Shown: positions 35,542 through 44,385, counted from the stretch's first letter. The stretch is 64,000 nt of DNA from a bacterium (GCA_037128595.1 JBAXWB010000002.1:62001-126000), one strand, 5' to 3'. Numbers and translations are program-made. Notes: generated by a model not told the origin, from the letters alone.

Positions 35542-36627
35542 ATGAAAACTGAACAGCCTCGACCACGCTCCTTACTCCTTCTGGCACTCGCATGTCTGTT
35601 GCCACTCCCCTTCTGCTTCGGCGCCTTCCTGGTCAACATCGAAATCGGACTGCGGGTATTTTATCCGACCCTCCATTTTTTCGACCGGATCTTACCGGTC
35701 GGGCTCTATCATATCTGGTCGGTTCTATCCGCCGACCTGAGCACCGTCAGTACCCTGATCCCCTTCCTGATTTTCCTGATCCCGCTCGTTCAGATCATCC
35801 GGATCCTGCGGCGCCTTGAATCCGACCCAACCTTTGCCCAGCAGATGGGACCCGACCCCTATCCCTCCCACTTCGGCTTTTTCCAAGTCATGCTGGGACT
35901 GACCGGTACGCTTTACGGCATGTATATCGGGCTGGATGTCAGTGGCGTCAGCGAACTCGCCGGCCAGACCCCCACCGCTGATTCCATCCGCCAGTCCCTG
36001 GACCGGCTCCTGGGCGGAACCGCCACCGCCCTCCTGAGCTCGCTCGTCGGGTTGATTGGTGCTTTTATCACTGCCCGCCCCGTTCCCTGGCTCTTCGGCC
36101 GCGTCACCGGCGTCAAGGCGGACGAAACCCGGCAAACCCTCACCGCCACCATTGAGCGGTTGACCGAGGATCTGCGGGGCCTCAGCCAGGCGAGCCGCAC
36201 CTTCACGGACCTGCTCAGCCCGGACACCGCCCATACCGTACTGCAACGAATGGACCGCCAGGAAGCCGCCACCCGTGAGGCCTGCGCCAAACTAACGCAA
36301 ACCAACACCACGCTGGCCGCCATCGCCCAAAACCAGTCCCTCGCCACCGAGCGGCTGGCCCGCCTGGATTCCGTGGAGCAGGCGATCCGGACGATCGCCC
36401 CCATTCTCGAGGCGTCGGACCGGCAATTAACCCAACTCCTGGAGACCCAGCGCCAGGCGAATGGACTCGTCCTGCGGCTGGTGGACGGTCAGGAAGCCCG
36501 GCATCAGGAGGCGTTGAAAGCGCTTTCCGGCATGGTGGCCGCCGCCTCGGCACAGCGGGAACAGGTTCAGCGGGACCATGATGCCTTGCGCAGCGCGCTG
36601 GCGGCCTACCTCAATCCGAACCGGTAA
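35542..36627 (+). CDS. MotA/TolQ/ExbB-like membrane protein with helical C-terminal arm
   Basis: A 361-residue protein with four predicted membrane helices (~9-32, 67-87, 112-132, 157-178). The third and fourth carry family-like motifs: MLGLTGTLYGMYIGLD and LLGGTATALLSSLVGLIGAF, matching the GLxGT and A-x-GL-x-A segments that line the proton path in MotA, TolQ and ExbB. Residues ~195-361 are almost entirely helical, rich in Gln, Glu, Arg and Ala with heptad-like spacing (TATIERLTEDLRGL, ERLARLDSVEQAIRT, QLLETQRQANGLV), and should form a cytoplasmic coiled coil. This is longer than in ExbB and reminiscent of ZorA-type proteins. It is six bases upstream of its likely partner. Family membership is good; the driven process is unknown. 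Confidence 0.72.
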   Translation: MKTEQPRPRSLLLLALACLLPLPFCFGAFLVNIEIGLRVFYPTLHFFDRILPVGLYHIWSVLSADLSTVSTLIPFLIFLIPLVQIIRILRRLESDPTFAQQMGPDPYPSHFGFFQVMLGLTGTLYGMYIGLDVSGVSELAGQTPTADSIRQSLDRLLGGTATALLSSLVGLIGAFITARPVPWLFGRVTGVKADETRQTLTATIERLTEDLRGLSQASRTFTDLLSPDTAHTVLQRMDRQEAATREACAKLTQTNTTLAAIAQNQSLATERLARLDSVEQAIRTIAPILEASDRQLTQLLETQRQANGLVLRLVDGQEARHQEALKALSGMVAAASAQREQVQRDHDALRSALAAYLNPNR

Positions 36628-36633
36628 TCCTCC

Positions 36634-37407
36634 ATGAGCACCCCGCACAACGAACATAACGATTACGAGCAACTGGATGAGGCCATCGGCCATTCCACAC
36701 ACAAGCTCTTCAACATGAGCCCGAATGATGTGCTGGTGCAGATCTCACTGCCGGTCGTCCTGATCCTGGCGATCGCCACCCGACTCATCACCATTGGACA
36801 AGGGATGACCACCCAGAGCCAGAACCCCGCCGTTCTCGATTTATGGAAGCAGCATCTCATCCTCCGGGTGGATCGCTCCCTGGAGCATTGGGAAAAACAA
36901 TCGGGCCTGCCCCAATTCTCCGATTTCAACCGGGTGTACTGGTCCAACCATTGGCCGGATGATGACCGGTTCCGTCAGTTGTGCCAGAAAGCCACCGAGC
37001 TGGCTGAAATGGAGAAACTGAAAGAAACCCTCTACCGGGAAGCCCTTAACGGAACTCCTGCCGCTCAACCCGGCGAGGCCAGCCCGGGCCAGTTTGTCAC
37101 GCTCTTTGACCCTCGCTACGCCCCGCCCGGCGTCACCTCCAACTCCGTCCCCCCTGAATTCCGGATTGACGATACCCGGCGTCAGTATGCGCTTCAATAC
37201 ATCGGGGAGCGCTGCAAGCGCTGGAGCCGGGAGGTCGAAGACCTGCAGTGGAAACTGGTGGATCGGCTCGCCTCTGAACTGCCTGCCGGGGATCCGCTGA
37301 CCGACGCGCGGCTCGAGACCCAGATGAAGAACATTGCAACGACCCTTGAGGCGCGGGGGTATCCCTTATTACCCGGCCTCACCCATGAATACCGGAAGGC
37401 GCCCTGA
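36634..37407 (+). CDS. Single-pass membrane protein, likely ExbD/MotB-like partner
   Basis: A 257-residue protein with a hydrophilic N-tail of ~30 residues, one membrane helix (~33-55) and a large extracytoplasmic part. The helix is led by Asp32 in SPNDVLVQISLPVVLIL, matching the PxxD-x-x-L pattern of ExbD/TolR and the proton-carrying Asp of MotB. The outer part (~60-257) is helical and charged, with no OmpA peptidoglycan-binding domain, so it is not a standard MotB or ZorB. It lies between the channel-like gene (six bases away) and a large exported protein (three bases). The partner role is inferred from topology, the Asp and gene order. Confidence 0.62.
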   Translation: MSTPHNEHNDYEQLDEAIGHSTHKLFNMSPNDVLVQISLPVVLILAIATRLITIGQGMTTQSQNPAVLDLWKQHLILRVDRSLEHWEKQSGLPQFSDFNRVYWSNHWPDDDRFRQLCQKATELAEMEKLKETLYREALNGTPAAQPGEASPGQFVTLFDPRYAPPGVTSNSVPPEFRIDDTRRQYALQYIGERCKRWSREVEDLQWKLVDRLASELPAGDPLTDARLETQMKNIATTLEARGYPLLPGLTHEYRKAP

Positions 37408-37410
37408 CCC

Positions 37411-39816
37411 ATGAACATTCCCCGTATGGCGACGATTGGTCTCGCGATATTTGCCATTCTGGCAAGTGTCACCGGCAGTTATAGTGAGACCACTTCACCC
37501 ACCCTCCCGTCGGATTCTCCGAAGGAGCGCGCCAAGTGGCGTCTGGCCACCCTGTCCGCTGCCCGTGAAATCCTGGATGAACTCAACCAGCCCACCGCCC
37601 TCAGCCCTGAAGCGCGCACGCTCCTGGTTGAAAAGCTCAACCAGGCCATGCGGGCGGATCTGCCGGGTCATGCCTCACGTAGCGCCAGCCAGCGATTATG
37701 CCGGGACATTGCCATCCGCATGCGGCAGGAACAGTTTGACCGCCAGTTTCAAACCGTACTGGCCCACGCCAATGAGCAATCGTCGATCCCCATCCTCTGG
37801 AGCGATGTCACCGCTCACCTGGGCGCAAGCTGGAGCAATGCCATGGAAAAGGCCCTGCAGTCGGTTGCCAATAGCGAACAGCTCCCTTTGTTCAATGATG
37901 CCCGGGCCCGGGCCATCGGATTGCTCCGCCAGGAATTGGAACAGCAACTGCGGTTCCCCAACGAAAGCGAAGTCAATGAGTTTCTGGAAACGCAGGTTGC
38001 CGGACATCCCGAGTCCCTCCACCTGACCCGTGAGGACGAGACCCGGCTTCAACAAAAAGTTCTGGCACTGGCGAATCCCGACCGGAACGCCTGTTTCGAA
38101 GAATTGAAACAGGCCCTTCACGAGCAGACCGGCCTGATTTCCAGCGAGATCCGGAAGCAATATGAGCGACAATTGACCTCTCTTGAAAAAGCCGCGGCCC
38201 AAAGTATCCCGGATGACCGTCGCCACGCCTCTACCATTGCCTTGGCCCTGCTGAGCTCGCTGGAATCTGATCTTGCCAAAGAACGAACCCAACCGGGGAC
38301 TCCTGATGTCAGCGGCAAGCCGGTGCCGCTCTACGCCGTCCTGGCCCCTGTCCGGAACAGCGTCCCCGGGCTGGCCACCAAACTGGAGACCGGGCGCCTC
38401 GCCGCCTTCCTGGCCCAGAGCCCCTGCCTGGCCATTCAACCTGATCCGCTGGCCAAAGCCATCCGCTCGGAGCCGGACAAGCATCCCACGCTCGCGGCCA
38501 GTCAATCGGTGTTCCTTGGCGCGCTCGCTCCGGCCCTTAAAGAAAAGGCCGCGTTGACGTATGCGGCAGGCGCCACCCCGGCGGGCGAAGCCTCGTATTT
38601 CACGGTGCTTCTGACCACGAACGGACTTCTCACGAATGCCTTTGAGACGCGCCTGACCCGGGAACTCCACACCAGCCTTATGGACGCCCGCCAAACCGTC
38701 AGCGACGAGCAGTTTAAAAAATCCTTCTCGGCCCTGGAGCGGAATGAGCGCCTCTCCCCTGAGGCGTTTCGCGTCCTGCAGGACTCCGGGGGCGCGGCGC
38801 TGACCACCCTCACTGAAGCGGTGAAGCTGTTCGGCGTTTCAGTACGTGACCGTGATACGTACCTCGCGGAAACCGTCAGCCGTGTCCTCACCCTCGCCAA
38901 TCGCAAAGCGAAGGAAGGCTACGAGGTGCTGACCACCCAACTGGCCCTTGTCAGCAAGTTGGAACAGGCGCGTCTCGACACCCTCCGTCAAGAGGTCACG
39001 GCCCGCCGTCCCTATAAGGACATCCGGTGCGAATGGCAGGCCGCCCTGGAGACCGCCTGGGCCGCCGACTCACGGGCGCAGGCCACCCCATACAAGGACA
39101 TATTGGATCTGACCCTGGCCCATCTCAACAAAACGGTCCGGCAACTCTACGATTCGATCCAGGAAAGCCCCAGCCCCGCCACGGCAGCCACGCCCTCCGA
39201 GGCGCGCCCCAACTCCGAGGCCGAGCAGGGCAAAATCAAGGACCTGCGGCAGAATCCCGCCAAACCGGAAGAGCAGAATCCCGAACCGCCCAAAGAGGTC
39301 CAACCCCCTGTTCCCAAAACCAGCCCGAAAGATGGCGGTAGCGAGGGGGCCGCCGATGCCGTCCTGAGCCGGACCCGGGTAGACCGCCGGAACGAGCCGG
39401 ACGGCATTCTCCTGCTGACCGGAGCCGCTACCGGCCCCGCCACGGCCCGTTTATTAAGCCAGACGGGGGTAACCAACTGCAACGTCTCATTCGATCCTGG
39501 AAAGCCGCAGGACGCCGCCACGGCCATCTTTGAAGCCATGACTCCGCAGTTGAAAGCCTTGTGGACGAACACGGTGCATGAATGGCAGAAGGAGCATAGC
39601 GGACTGGGCTTCCTGAAGCGACGGACCCCGCCCAAACTCAAACTCTTCATCGTCATTGAGAGCGAGGATGTCCGGCACCGGATGAGCCTGATGCTCCGGC
39701 AGCATATTGAGGATGCGCTCACCGCCTGGGGCAAGACCGCCGGAAAAGGAACCCCTGACGTTGAACTGGACTGGAAGGTCGGCCTGACCTTCGACCAACC
39801 TGCCACCACGCCTTAG
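37411..39816 (+). CDS. Large exported helical protein of unknown function, third gene of motor-like operon
   Basis: An 801-residue protein with an N-terminal signal peptide (IGLAIFAILASVTGSYS). Residues ~30-600 are mostly alpha-helical and charged, with repeated Gln/Glu/Arg-rich heptads. Residues ~600-665 are a Pro/Glu-rich linker (NPEPPKEVQPPVPKTSPK). The last ~130 residues form a compact alpha/beta domain (GILLLTGAATGPATARLLSQ, KLKLFIVIESEDVRHRMSLM, VELDWKVGLTF). I recognise no family. It starts three bases after the single-pass protein, so it is translationally linked. It would be a natural periplasmic effector of the proposed motor. Confidence 0.7.
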   Translation: MNIPRMATIGLAIFAILASVTGSYSETTSPTLPSDSPKERAKWRLATLSAAREILDELNQPTALSPEARTLLVEKLNQAMRADLPGHASRSASQRLCRDIAIRMRQEQFDRQFQTVLAHANEQSSIPILWSDVTAHLGASWSNAMEKALQSVANSEQLPLFNDARARAIGLLRQELEQQLRFPNESEVNEFLETQVAGHPESLHLTREDETRLQQKVLALANPDRNACFEELKQALHEQTGLISSEIRKQYERQLTSLEKAAAQSIPDDRRHASTIALALLSSLESDLAKERTQPGTPDVSGKPVPLYAVLAPVRNSVPGLATKLETGRLAAFLAQSPCLAIQPDPLAKAIRSEPDKHPTLAASQSVFLGALAPALKEKAALTYAAGATPAGEASYFTVLLTTNGLLTNAFETRLTRELHTSLMDARQTVSDEQFKKSFSALERNERLSPEAFRVLQDSGGAALTTLTEAVKLFGVSVRDRDTYLAETVSRVLTLANRKAKEGYEVLTTQLALVSKLEQARLDTLRQEVTARRPYKDIRCEWQAALETAWAADSRAQATPYKDILDLTLAHLNKTVRQLYDSIQESPSPATAATPSEARPNSEAEQGKIKDLRQNPAKPEEQNPEPPKEVQPPVPKTSPKDGGSEGAADAVLSRTRVDRRNEPDGILLLTGAATGPATARLLSQTGVTNCNVSFDPGKPQDAATAIFEAMTPQLKALWTNTVHEWQKEHSGLGFLKRRTPPKLKLFIVIESEDVRHRMSLMLRQHIEDALTAWGKTAGKGTPDVELDWKVGLTFDQPATTP

Positions 39817-39827
39817 GAGCCTACGGC

Positions 39828-40682
39828 TTACGCCTTGGGGATGAAGCCGCTCTCCTTCAGCCAGAAGACCAGATCCTGGGCCCAGGGGTGGGGATTTTCA
39901 AAAGGCCATTTGGAGACCAGGCCAATCCCATGCGAGCCCTTGGCATAGATGTGCAAATCAAAGGGGACATTGTGGCGTCGGAGGGCTGCGGCAAACTGCA
40001 TGCTGTTTTCCATCTTCACCCCGCCATCCGCCCAGGTGTGCCAGATGAAACAGGGCGGTGTCTGGTCGGTCACATTCAGTTCCGCCGAAAGGTGGCGCAT
40101 CTGCTCGGCCGTCGGAGCATCACCCAGCAGATTGGTTCGTGAGCCGGTATGCGTGACGTCATCGTCCACCATGGAGAGGACCGCATAACACAACACCCCG
40201 AAATCCGGTCGTGAACTGACGCGCTCGACGGGATCTGAGTCAGCGGCCTGTCCGGCATCAAAATGGGTAATGAGCGAGGAGGCCAGATGGCCGCCGGCCG
40301 ATGACCCCATGATCCCGATCCGGTCAGGACTGATCCCCCAGCGGGCCGCCCCGGCGCGCACTACCCTTAAGGCACGCGCCGCATCCTGCAGCATGACCGG
40401 ATGCCGGTAGCCCGAAGAGCCCAGCCGGTATTTTAACACAAAGGCCGCCAAGCCCTGCTGATTCAAATAGAGGGCATAGTCGCGCCCTTCGTGCCCCGCC
40501 AACCCCCAGTAGCCCCCACCGGGACAGATCACCATGGCGGAGCCACAGGCCTTCCCGGCCTCCGGCAGATACACCTCCAGCGAGGGTCGGTCGGTATCTT
40601 CCTTCCCGAAGGCCCCAGGCGCTCCGTCAGGCCATAATTCAATCAGTTCGGTTCGTTCTTTCGGCTCAGCCGCAACAGTCAT
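39828..40682 (-). CDS. Alpha/beta-hydrolase esterase (acetyl-xylan-esterase / BD-FAE type)
   Basis: A ~284-residue cytoplasmic hydrolase. The oxyanion region is VICPGGGYWGLAGHEG, the nucleophile elbow is GIMGSSAGGHLASS, and the closing His is in KGSHGIGL, with HTWADGGVK holding the likely Asp. This arrangement is typical of the BD-FAE/Axe-like esterases that remove acetyl or feruloyl groups from plant oligosaccharides. GGAAGAGG lies just upstream of two adjacent ATGs (40685 and 40682); the second has better spacing. An in-frame ATG at 40706 is also possible. It lies 60 bases downstream of uxaC on the same strand. Confidence 0.85.
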   Translation of the reverse strand: MTVAAEPKERTELIELWPDGAPGAFGKEDTDRPSLEVYLPEAGKACGSAMVICPGGGYWGLAGHEGRDYALYLNQQGLAAFVLKYRLGSSGYRHPVMLQDAARALRVVRAGAARWGISPDRIGIMGSSAGGHLASSLITHFDAGQAADSDPVERVSSRPDFGVLCYAVLSMVDDDVTHTGSRTNLLGDAPTAEQMRHLSAELNVTDQTPPCFIWHTWADGGVKMENSMQFAAALRRHNVPFDLHIYAKGSHGIGLVSKWPFENPHPWAQDLVFWLKESGFIPKA

Positions 40683-40742
40683 CATATCCTCTTCCGGTCC
40701 TTTCATTAGCAGAAATCAATACAAACGGGAATGAAGCTCATG

Positions 40743-42146
40743 TTAGTGTTGAAATGAGAAGTATCGTTTCGCATTTTCATAACAGATATCCCGGACCATC
40801 GAGTCCAGCAACTCCGGGGCATCGGGTAATTCGCCCCGATCGACATCACGCCCGATCATCTGGCACAGAATCCGGCGGAAATATTCATGACGGGTATAGG
40901 AGATGAAACTCCGTGAATCCGTGAGCATCCCGACAAACCGGCGCAGCAAGCCCAGGCTCGACAAGGCATTCATCTGCCATTCCATGCCCTCTTTTTGATC
41001 CAGGAACCACCACCCGCTGCCGAACTGAATCTTACCCGGCGTCGTGCCATCCTGAAAACAGCCCATGGCCGTGGCGATAATATAATTATCAGAGGGATTG
41101 ATATTATAGATGATCATTTTGGGAAGATGGCCTTCCTGATCCAAGGCATTCATATAGCCAATCAACGCCTGGGCCTGACTGAAGTCGCCGATGGCGTCGA
41201 ATCCGGTATCCGGCCCCAACTGCTGCATCATCCGGGAATTATTATTACGCACCACCCCGAAATGCAACTGCTTGACCCACCCCCGGGCAAAATCAAGACG
41301 CCCGAAGAAGAGCATCAGGAATGCACGGTATTTATCCGCCGCCTCGCGGGAAACCCGTTTACCAGCCCGGGCTGCATCGAAAATGGAGGCGGCTTCCGCC
41401 TCGGAGCAAGCCCCGGCGTAGCAATGCTCGATCCCGTGATCCGACACCCTGCAGCCCAACTCGTGGAAAAAGGCATGCCGCTGATCCAATGCCGCCATAA
41501 AATCAGTCAAGCGGTTACAGGTGACCCCACTGGCGCGCTCCAGGGCCTCGACCCACCCATTAAAAGCCGGCGTGTCGACCCAAAGCGCCTTGTCGGGACG
41601 GAAGGTCGGATACACCCGGGTGGTTAACCCCGATTTCCGGATCTCACGATGAAACTCCAGCGAATCAACGGGATCGTCCGTCGTACAGACGACTTCGACC
41701 CGGCTCTTCTCCAATAAGCCGCGAACGCTCATATCCGGATGCTGCAACACGGCATTGGCCTTCTCCCAGATACGGGGGGCCGATTTTTCGTCCAGCAGCT
41801 CATCACACCCGAAGTACCGCTTCAACTCCAGATGCGTCCAATGATAGAGGGGATTGCGCAACGTGTAGGGCACCGTCCCGGCCCAGGCCATGAACTTTTC
41901 ATAATCCGAGGCATCGCCGGTAATACACCGTTCCGCCACCCCGTTCGACCGCATCGCCCGCCACTTGTAGTGGTCGCCCGCCAGCCAGATTTCATACAGG
42001 TTGCGGAACTGATGATTGGAGGCAATCAGCGCCGGGGGTAAATGGCAGTGATAGTCAATAATCGGTTGGACCGCCGCCACCTCATGATACAACCGGCGCG
42101 CCGTTTTGGATTCCAGCAGAAAATCGTCATGGATAAATGATTTCAT
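40743..42146 (-). CDS. uxaC: Uronate isomerase
   Basis: A 467-residue enzyme of the glucuronate/galacturonate isomerase family, of normal length. It begins KSFIHDDFLLESKTARRLYHE and has the metal motif DYHCHLPP, then CTTDDPVDSLEFH and a C-terminal region with DSRSFISYTRHEYFRRI, all standard for UxaC. It converts glucuronate or galacturonate to the 2-keto sugar acid in the cytoplasm. A strong AGGAG is seven bases upstream of the ATG. It is followed by the esterase gene, suggesting a role in using acetylated, uronate-bearing glycans. No uxaB, uxuA or kdg genes lie next to it. Confidence 0.95.
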   Translation of the reverse strand: MKSFIHDDFLLESKTARRLYHEVAAVQPIIDYHCHLPPALIASNHQFRNLYEIWLAGDHYKWRAMRSNGVAERCITGDASDYEKFMAWAGTVPYTLRNPLYHWTHLELKRYFGCDELLDEKSAPRIWEKANAVLQHPDMSVRGLLEKSRVEVVCTTDDPVDSLEFHREIRKSGLTTRVYPTFRPDKALWVDTPAFNGWVEALERASGVTCNRLTDFMAALDQRHAFFHELGCRVSDHGIEHCYAGACSEAEAASIFDAARAGKRVSREAADKYRAFLMLFFGRLDFARGWVKQLHFGVVRNNNSRMMQQLGPDTGFDAIGDFSQAQALIGYMNALDQEGHLPKMIIYNINPSDNYIIATAMGCFQDGTTPGKIQFGSGWWFLDQKEGMEWQMNALSSLGLLRRFVGMLTDSRSFISYTRHEYFRRILCQMIGRDVDRGELPDAPELLDSMVRDICYENAKRYFSFQH

Positions 42147-42237
42147 AGGGTTACTCCTATAAAGGGATTGCCGGAAAAAGACAAAGATTTTCTACTCATG
42201 GCCCTCTTCCTTTCTATTACCCACAAGTCGAGAGGAA

Positions 42238-42518
42238 GACTTCACCACTGATTTAAGAAATAAAAGAAATCTCCTTCGAGGAACCTCAGGGCAGGCAAAA
42301 TGTTTCGGCATTATTAATTCGGGGTGCTCGGTCTATTGGGTTACACGGGAACGCGTCGGTGGCTTCCCCGAATTAAAAATCCCGCAACGGTGTTTCTGGG
42401 GACATTAAAGAATCATAGCGGGATCATGCCCTTGAGCTTCCTCATTTCCCCTGATGTCCGGGGGAAAACCGTTTGGCGTTTCTGGATTTCACTCATTTCT
42501 TAAATCAGTGGTGAAGTC
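42238..42518. mobile_element. MITE-like element, copy A1 (281 bases)
   Basis: The ends are perfect 24-base inverted repeats (42238-42261 and 42495-42518, beginning GACTTCACCACT). Inside are further palindromes: AATTCGGGG...CCCCGAATT and TTTCCCC...GGGGAAA. It has no coding capacity. The second copy, A2, lies in the same orientation beyond ppnP. The remainder of the 465-base gap holds the ppnP promoter. Confidence 0.85.
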
Positions 42519-42574
42519 CCTCTGTTCGGCGGTACTATTAGTAATGAAAAAGCCCTCAAAAGTGATATCAACCC

Positions 42575-42606
42575 TTGAATGCCGCGCGGCAGGAATGATA
42601 TATAGT
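42575..42606 (+). promoter_or_regulatory. ppnP promoter predicting a leaderless transcript
   Basis: TTGAAT (42575-42580) and TATATAGT (42599-42606) are followed after only five bases by the ATG at 42612. Transcription would begin at the start codon itself. No Shine-Dalgarno is present. Confidence 0.5.
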
Positions 42607-42611
42607 CCGGC

Positions 42612-42932
42612 ATGAGCACCATTACATTTGAAAACGTTTCAGTTGCCGCCAAGGCCAATGTTTATTTTGACGGGAAAGTCGTCAGCCACACGGTGATCTT
42701 CCCCGATGGTTCAAAAAAGACCCTGGGACTCATCTACCCCGGCACCTATACTTTCAATACCGGCGCGCCGGAAGAAATGAAAATCATTGCCGGCACCTGC
42801 ACCGCGCGTCAAGCCGGAGCCGCCCAATGGACTCCCTATGCCGCCGGCACCCAGTTCGATGTTCCCGGCAACTCCAAGTTCGACATCACCGTCGAATCCG
42901 GCATCGCCGAATACATCTGCTCGTTCAAATAA
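42612..42932 (+). CDS. ppnP: Pyrimidine/purine nucleoside phosphorylase (PpnP-like cupin)
   Basis: A 106-residue single-cupin protein of normal length for PpnP (formerly DUF1255/YaiE). The match runs from VAAKANVYFDGKVVSHTV through GTYTFNTGAPEEMKIIAGTC to AAGTQFDVPGNSKFDITV and ends YICSF. PpnP phosphorolyses several nucleosides to base and ribose 1-phosphate. The gene stands alone between two same-orientation MITE-like elements, with a REP-like hairpin five bases after its stop. Its promoter leaves no leader. The setting looks like a cassette that could be duplicated or lost by recombination between the elements. Confidence 0.93.
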   Translation: MSTITFENVSVAAKANVYFDGKVVSHTVIFPDGSKKTLGLIYPGTYTFNTGAPEEMKIIAGTCTARQAGAAQWTPYAAGTQFDVPGNSKFDITVESGIAEYICSFK

Positions 42933-42936
42933 TCAT

Positions 42937-42964
42937 GGAGGGTTTTGCTCTGTCAAAACCTTCC
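42937..42964. repeat. REP-like hairpin with CTCTGT loop, copy B3
   Basis: GGAGGGTTTTG and CAAAACCTTCC pair over 11 bases (one G-U) around CTCTGT, the complement of the ACAGAG loop in B1, B2 and B4. It begins five bases after the ppnP stop and could act as its terminator. Confidence 0.8.
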
Positions 42965-43013
42965 TGACCGCCGGCACCGACAGAGCTTGCTCCTTATTCG
43001 GATTTAAAGAAAA

Positions 43014-43377
43014 GACTTCACCACTAATTGAAGAAATGAAAGAAATTCAGATTCAGCCGAAGAAATCCAAAATGTTGCGGCATTATTAATTCGGGGTGCT
43101 CTTTCTATTGAGTTACACGAGAACGCGTTGTGGTCTTCCCCGAATTAAAAATCCCGCAACGGTTTTTCGGGGGCATGAAAGAATCATAGCGGGATCAAGC
43201 CCTTGAGCTTCCTCATTTCCCCTGATGTCCGGGGAAAACCCGTTTGGCGATTTTTCGTGGCTGGCTATTTACAGGGGAACCTACCATGCCCATAGCGCGC
43301 CAAGCCAGACATGACAAATCGCCAAACATTTTGGGCGTTTCAGGATTTCTTTCATTTCTTTAATTAGTGGTGAAGTC
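43014..43377. mobile_element. MITE-like element, copy A2 (364 bases)
   Basis: Inverted ends match at 32 of 33 positions. It is collinear with A1 but has an extra ~88-base palindromic segment (43250-43337). Within the ends, ACTGATTT/AAATCAGT of A1 has become ACTAATT/AATTAGT, so both sides changed together and the pairing is kept. GTTGCGG...CCGCAAC encloses the inner AATTCGGGG palindrome. It has no gene. The gap to the next gene end at 43423 is featureless. Confidence 0.85.
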
Positions 43378-43422
43378 TTCTTGTATTTACGTGTAAGGAT
43401 AAGTACAAAGCGGTGCCCTCCA

Positions 43423-44190
43423 TCAAAACCGCTTCCATGCGCGGTAGCTGATCAGTAACAGCACCTCCAGCACCCCTGCGGAGATCTGGAAGAGAATCAG
43501 CCGGCCGGCGAAAATGCGGAGGGTGCGCAGATCCGAAACCAGGGGCACGCTGTGATGGGCATAGAGCACCGCCGGAATGGTGGCGATGACCACCAGCACC
43601 AGATACAGGGGAAGATGCGTCCGGAAATCAAGAAAGGTCGCCAGACTTGCCCCCGTCCGGTTCAGAAAGAACCAGCGCGCATATTGCGCCACCAGCACCC
43701 CGAGCAGCCCGACTGACAACACCATCTGAAGCAGGTCGCACAGCGGCATGGCCCGGCCGTACACCTGCAGCACCGTGGCCTGCAGAAACGGGAAGCGAAC
43801 GGTAAGCAAACCATAGTCATGGGTAAAGCTATCCAATATCAAATGGATCCCCATGCCGATTCCCACCGAGGCAAAAACAAGGAAAAGCCGTTTCGCAGGC
43901 CAGAACGCAAACGGCCCGGCATAAGGCAAGAGCCGGCGTCGATGCGCCAGCGGCACCAGCCGTAACAGGGGCCGTTTCAGGAATCCATGAAAGACCCAGA
44001 GCACGACCAAGGCGGCGGGCAGACTGAACACAAGCAACCCCTCGGGCGAATGTCCCCAACCGCTGTTGGTGGAGAGGGTTAAGAAATACAGGAAATCCGG
44101 CGCCATGCTGCCCACCACCAGCGCCGACAGGATCAATCCCCGCCGGGCCAAAGGCGCCGCCACCGCTACATGTGAAATCGTAAAAGGCAT
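43423..44190 (-). CDS. DUF4184 family integral membrane protein
   Basis: A 255-residue protein with six or seven hydrophobic segments. The opening PFTISHVAVAAPLARRGLILSALVVGSMAPD FLYF matches the DUF4184 signature (short polar start, SHxA, GSMAPD), and GIHLILDSFTHDYG supplies the conserved His/Asp pair inside the membrane region. The family is widespread and uncharacterised; the His/Asp pattern resembles membrane metal-dependent hydrolases of the YdjM type. The gene stands alone. A three-codon frame (ATG CGA GTT TAA) directly before it overlaps its ATG and carries the better ribosome site (GGAGG), so starts may be coupled. Confidence 0.88.
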   Translation of the reverse strand: MPFTISHVAVAAPLARRGLILSALVVGSMAPDFLYFLTLSTNSGWGHSPEGLLVFSLPAALVVLWVFHGFLKRPLLRLVPLAHRRRLLPYAGPFAFWPAKRLFLVFASVGIGMGIHLILDSFTHDYGLLTVRFPFLQATVLQVYGRAMPLCDLLQMVLSVGLLGVLVAQYARWFFLNRTGASLATFLDFRTHLPLYLVLVVIATIPAVLYAHHSVPLVSDLRTLRIFAGRLILFQISAGVLEVLLLISYRAWKRF

Positions 44191-44231
44191 TAAACTCGCA
44201 TTCCCTCCGCAACAACAGCTGCAAGATTTTC

Positions 44232-44316
44232 TGACAGAATTTACAGAATGTTAAAAATCGAAAACCCCATTGTTACGTGTTTCAAACTAATTTTGTTTAT
44301 TTTGTTCATTCTGTCA
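44232..44316. repeat. Palindromic repeat with GACAGAAT arms, copy E1
   Basis: TGACAGAAT (44232-44240) and ATTCTGTCA (44308-44316) are perfect inverted arms. Adjoining sequence (GACAGAATTTACA on one side; the complement of GACAGAATGAACAAAAT on the other) matches copy E2 at 51854-51935. It lies in the 380-base gap before the tRNA. Confidence 0.7.
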
Positions 44317-44385
44317 AATCCTCCGGTTTTACAGCCCTGTCAGCAATCATCGAGATGTCGGCCATTCCTTTTTGTCCATCCACCG

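Noticed and set aside
35542-39816. Zorya anti-phage system
   Set aside because: The first gene recalls ZorA, but there is no OmpA-type ZorB and no ZorC, ZorD or ZorE; the third protein is exported, unlike Zorya effectors.
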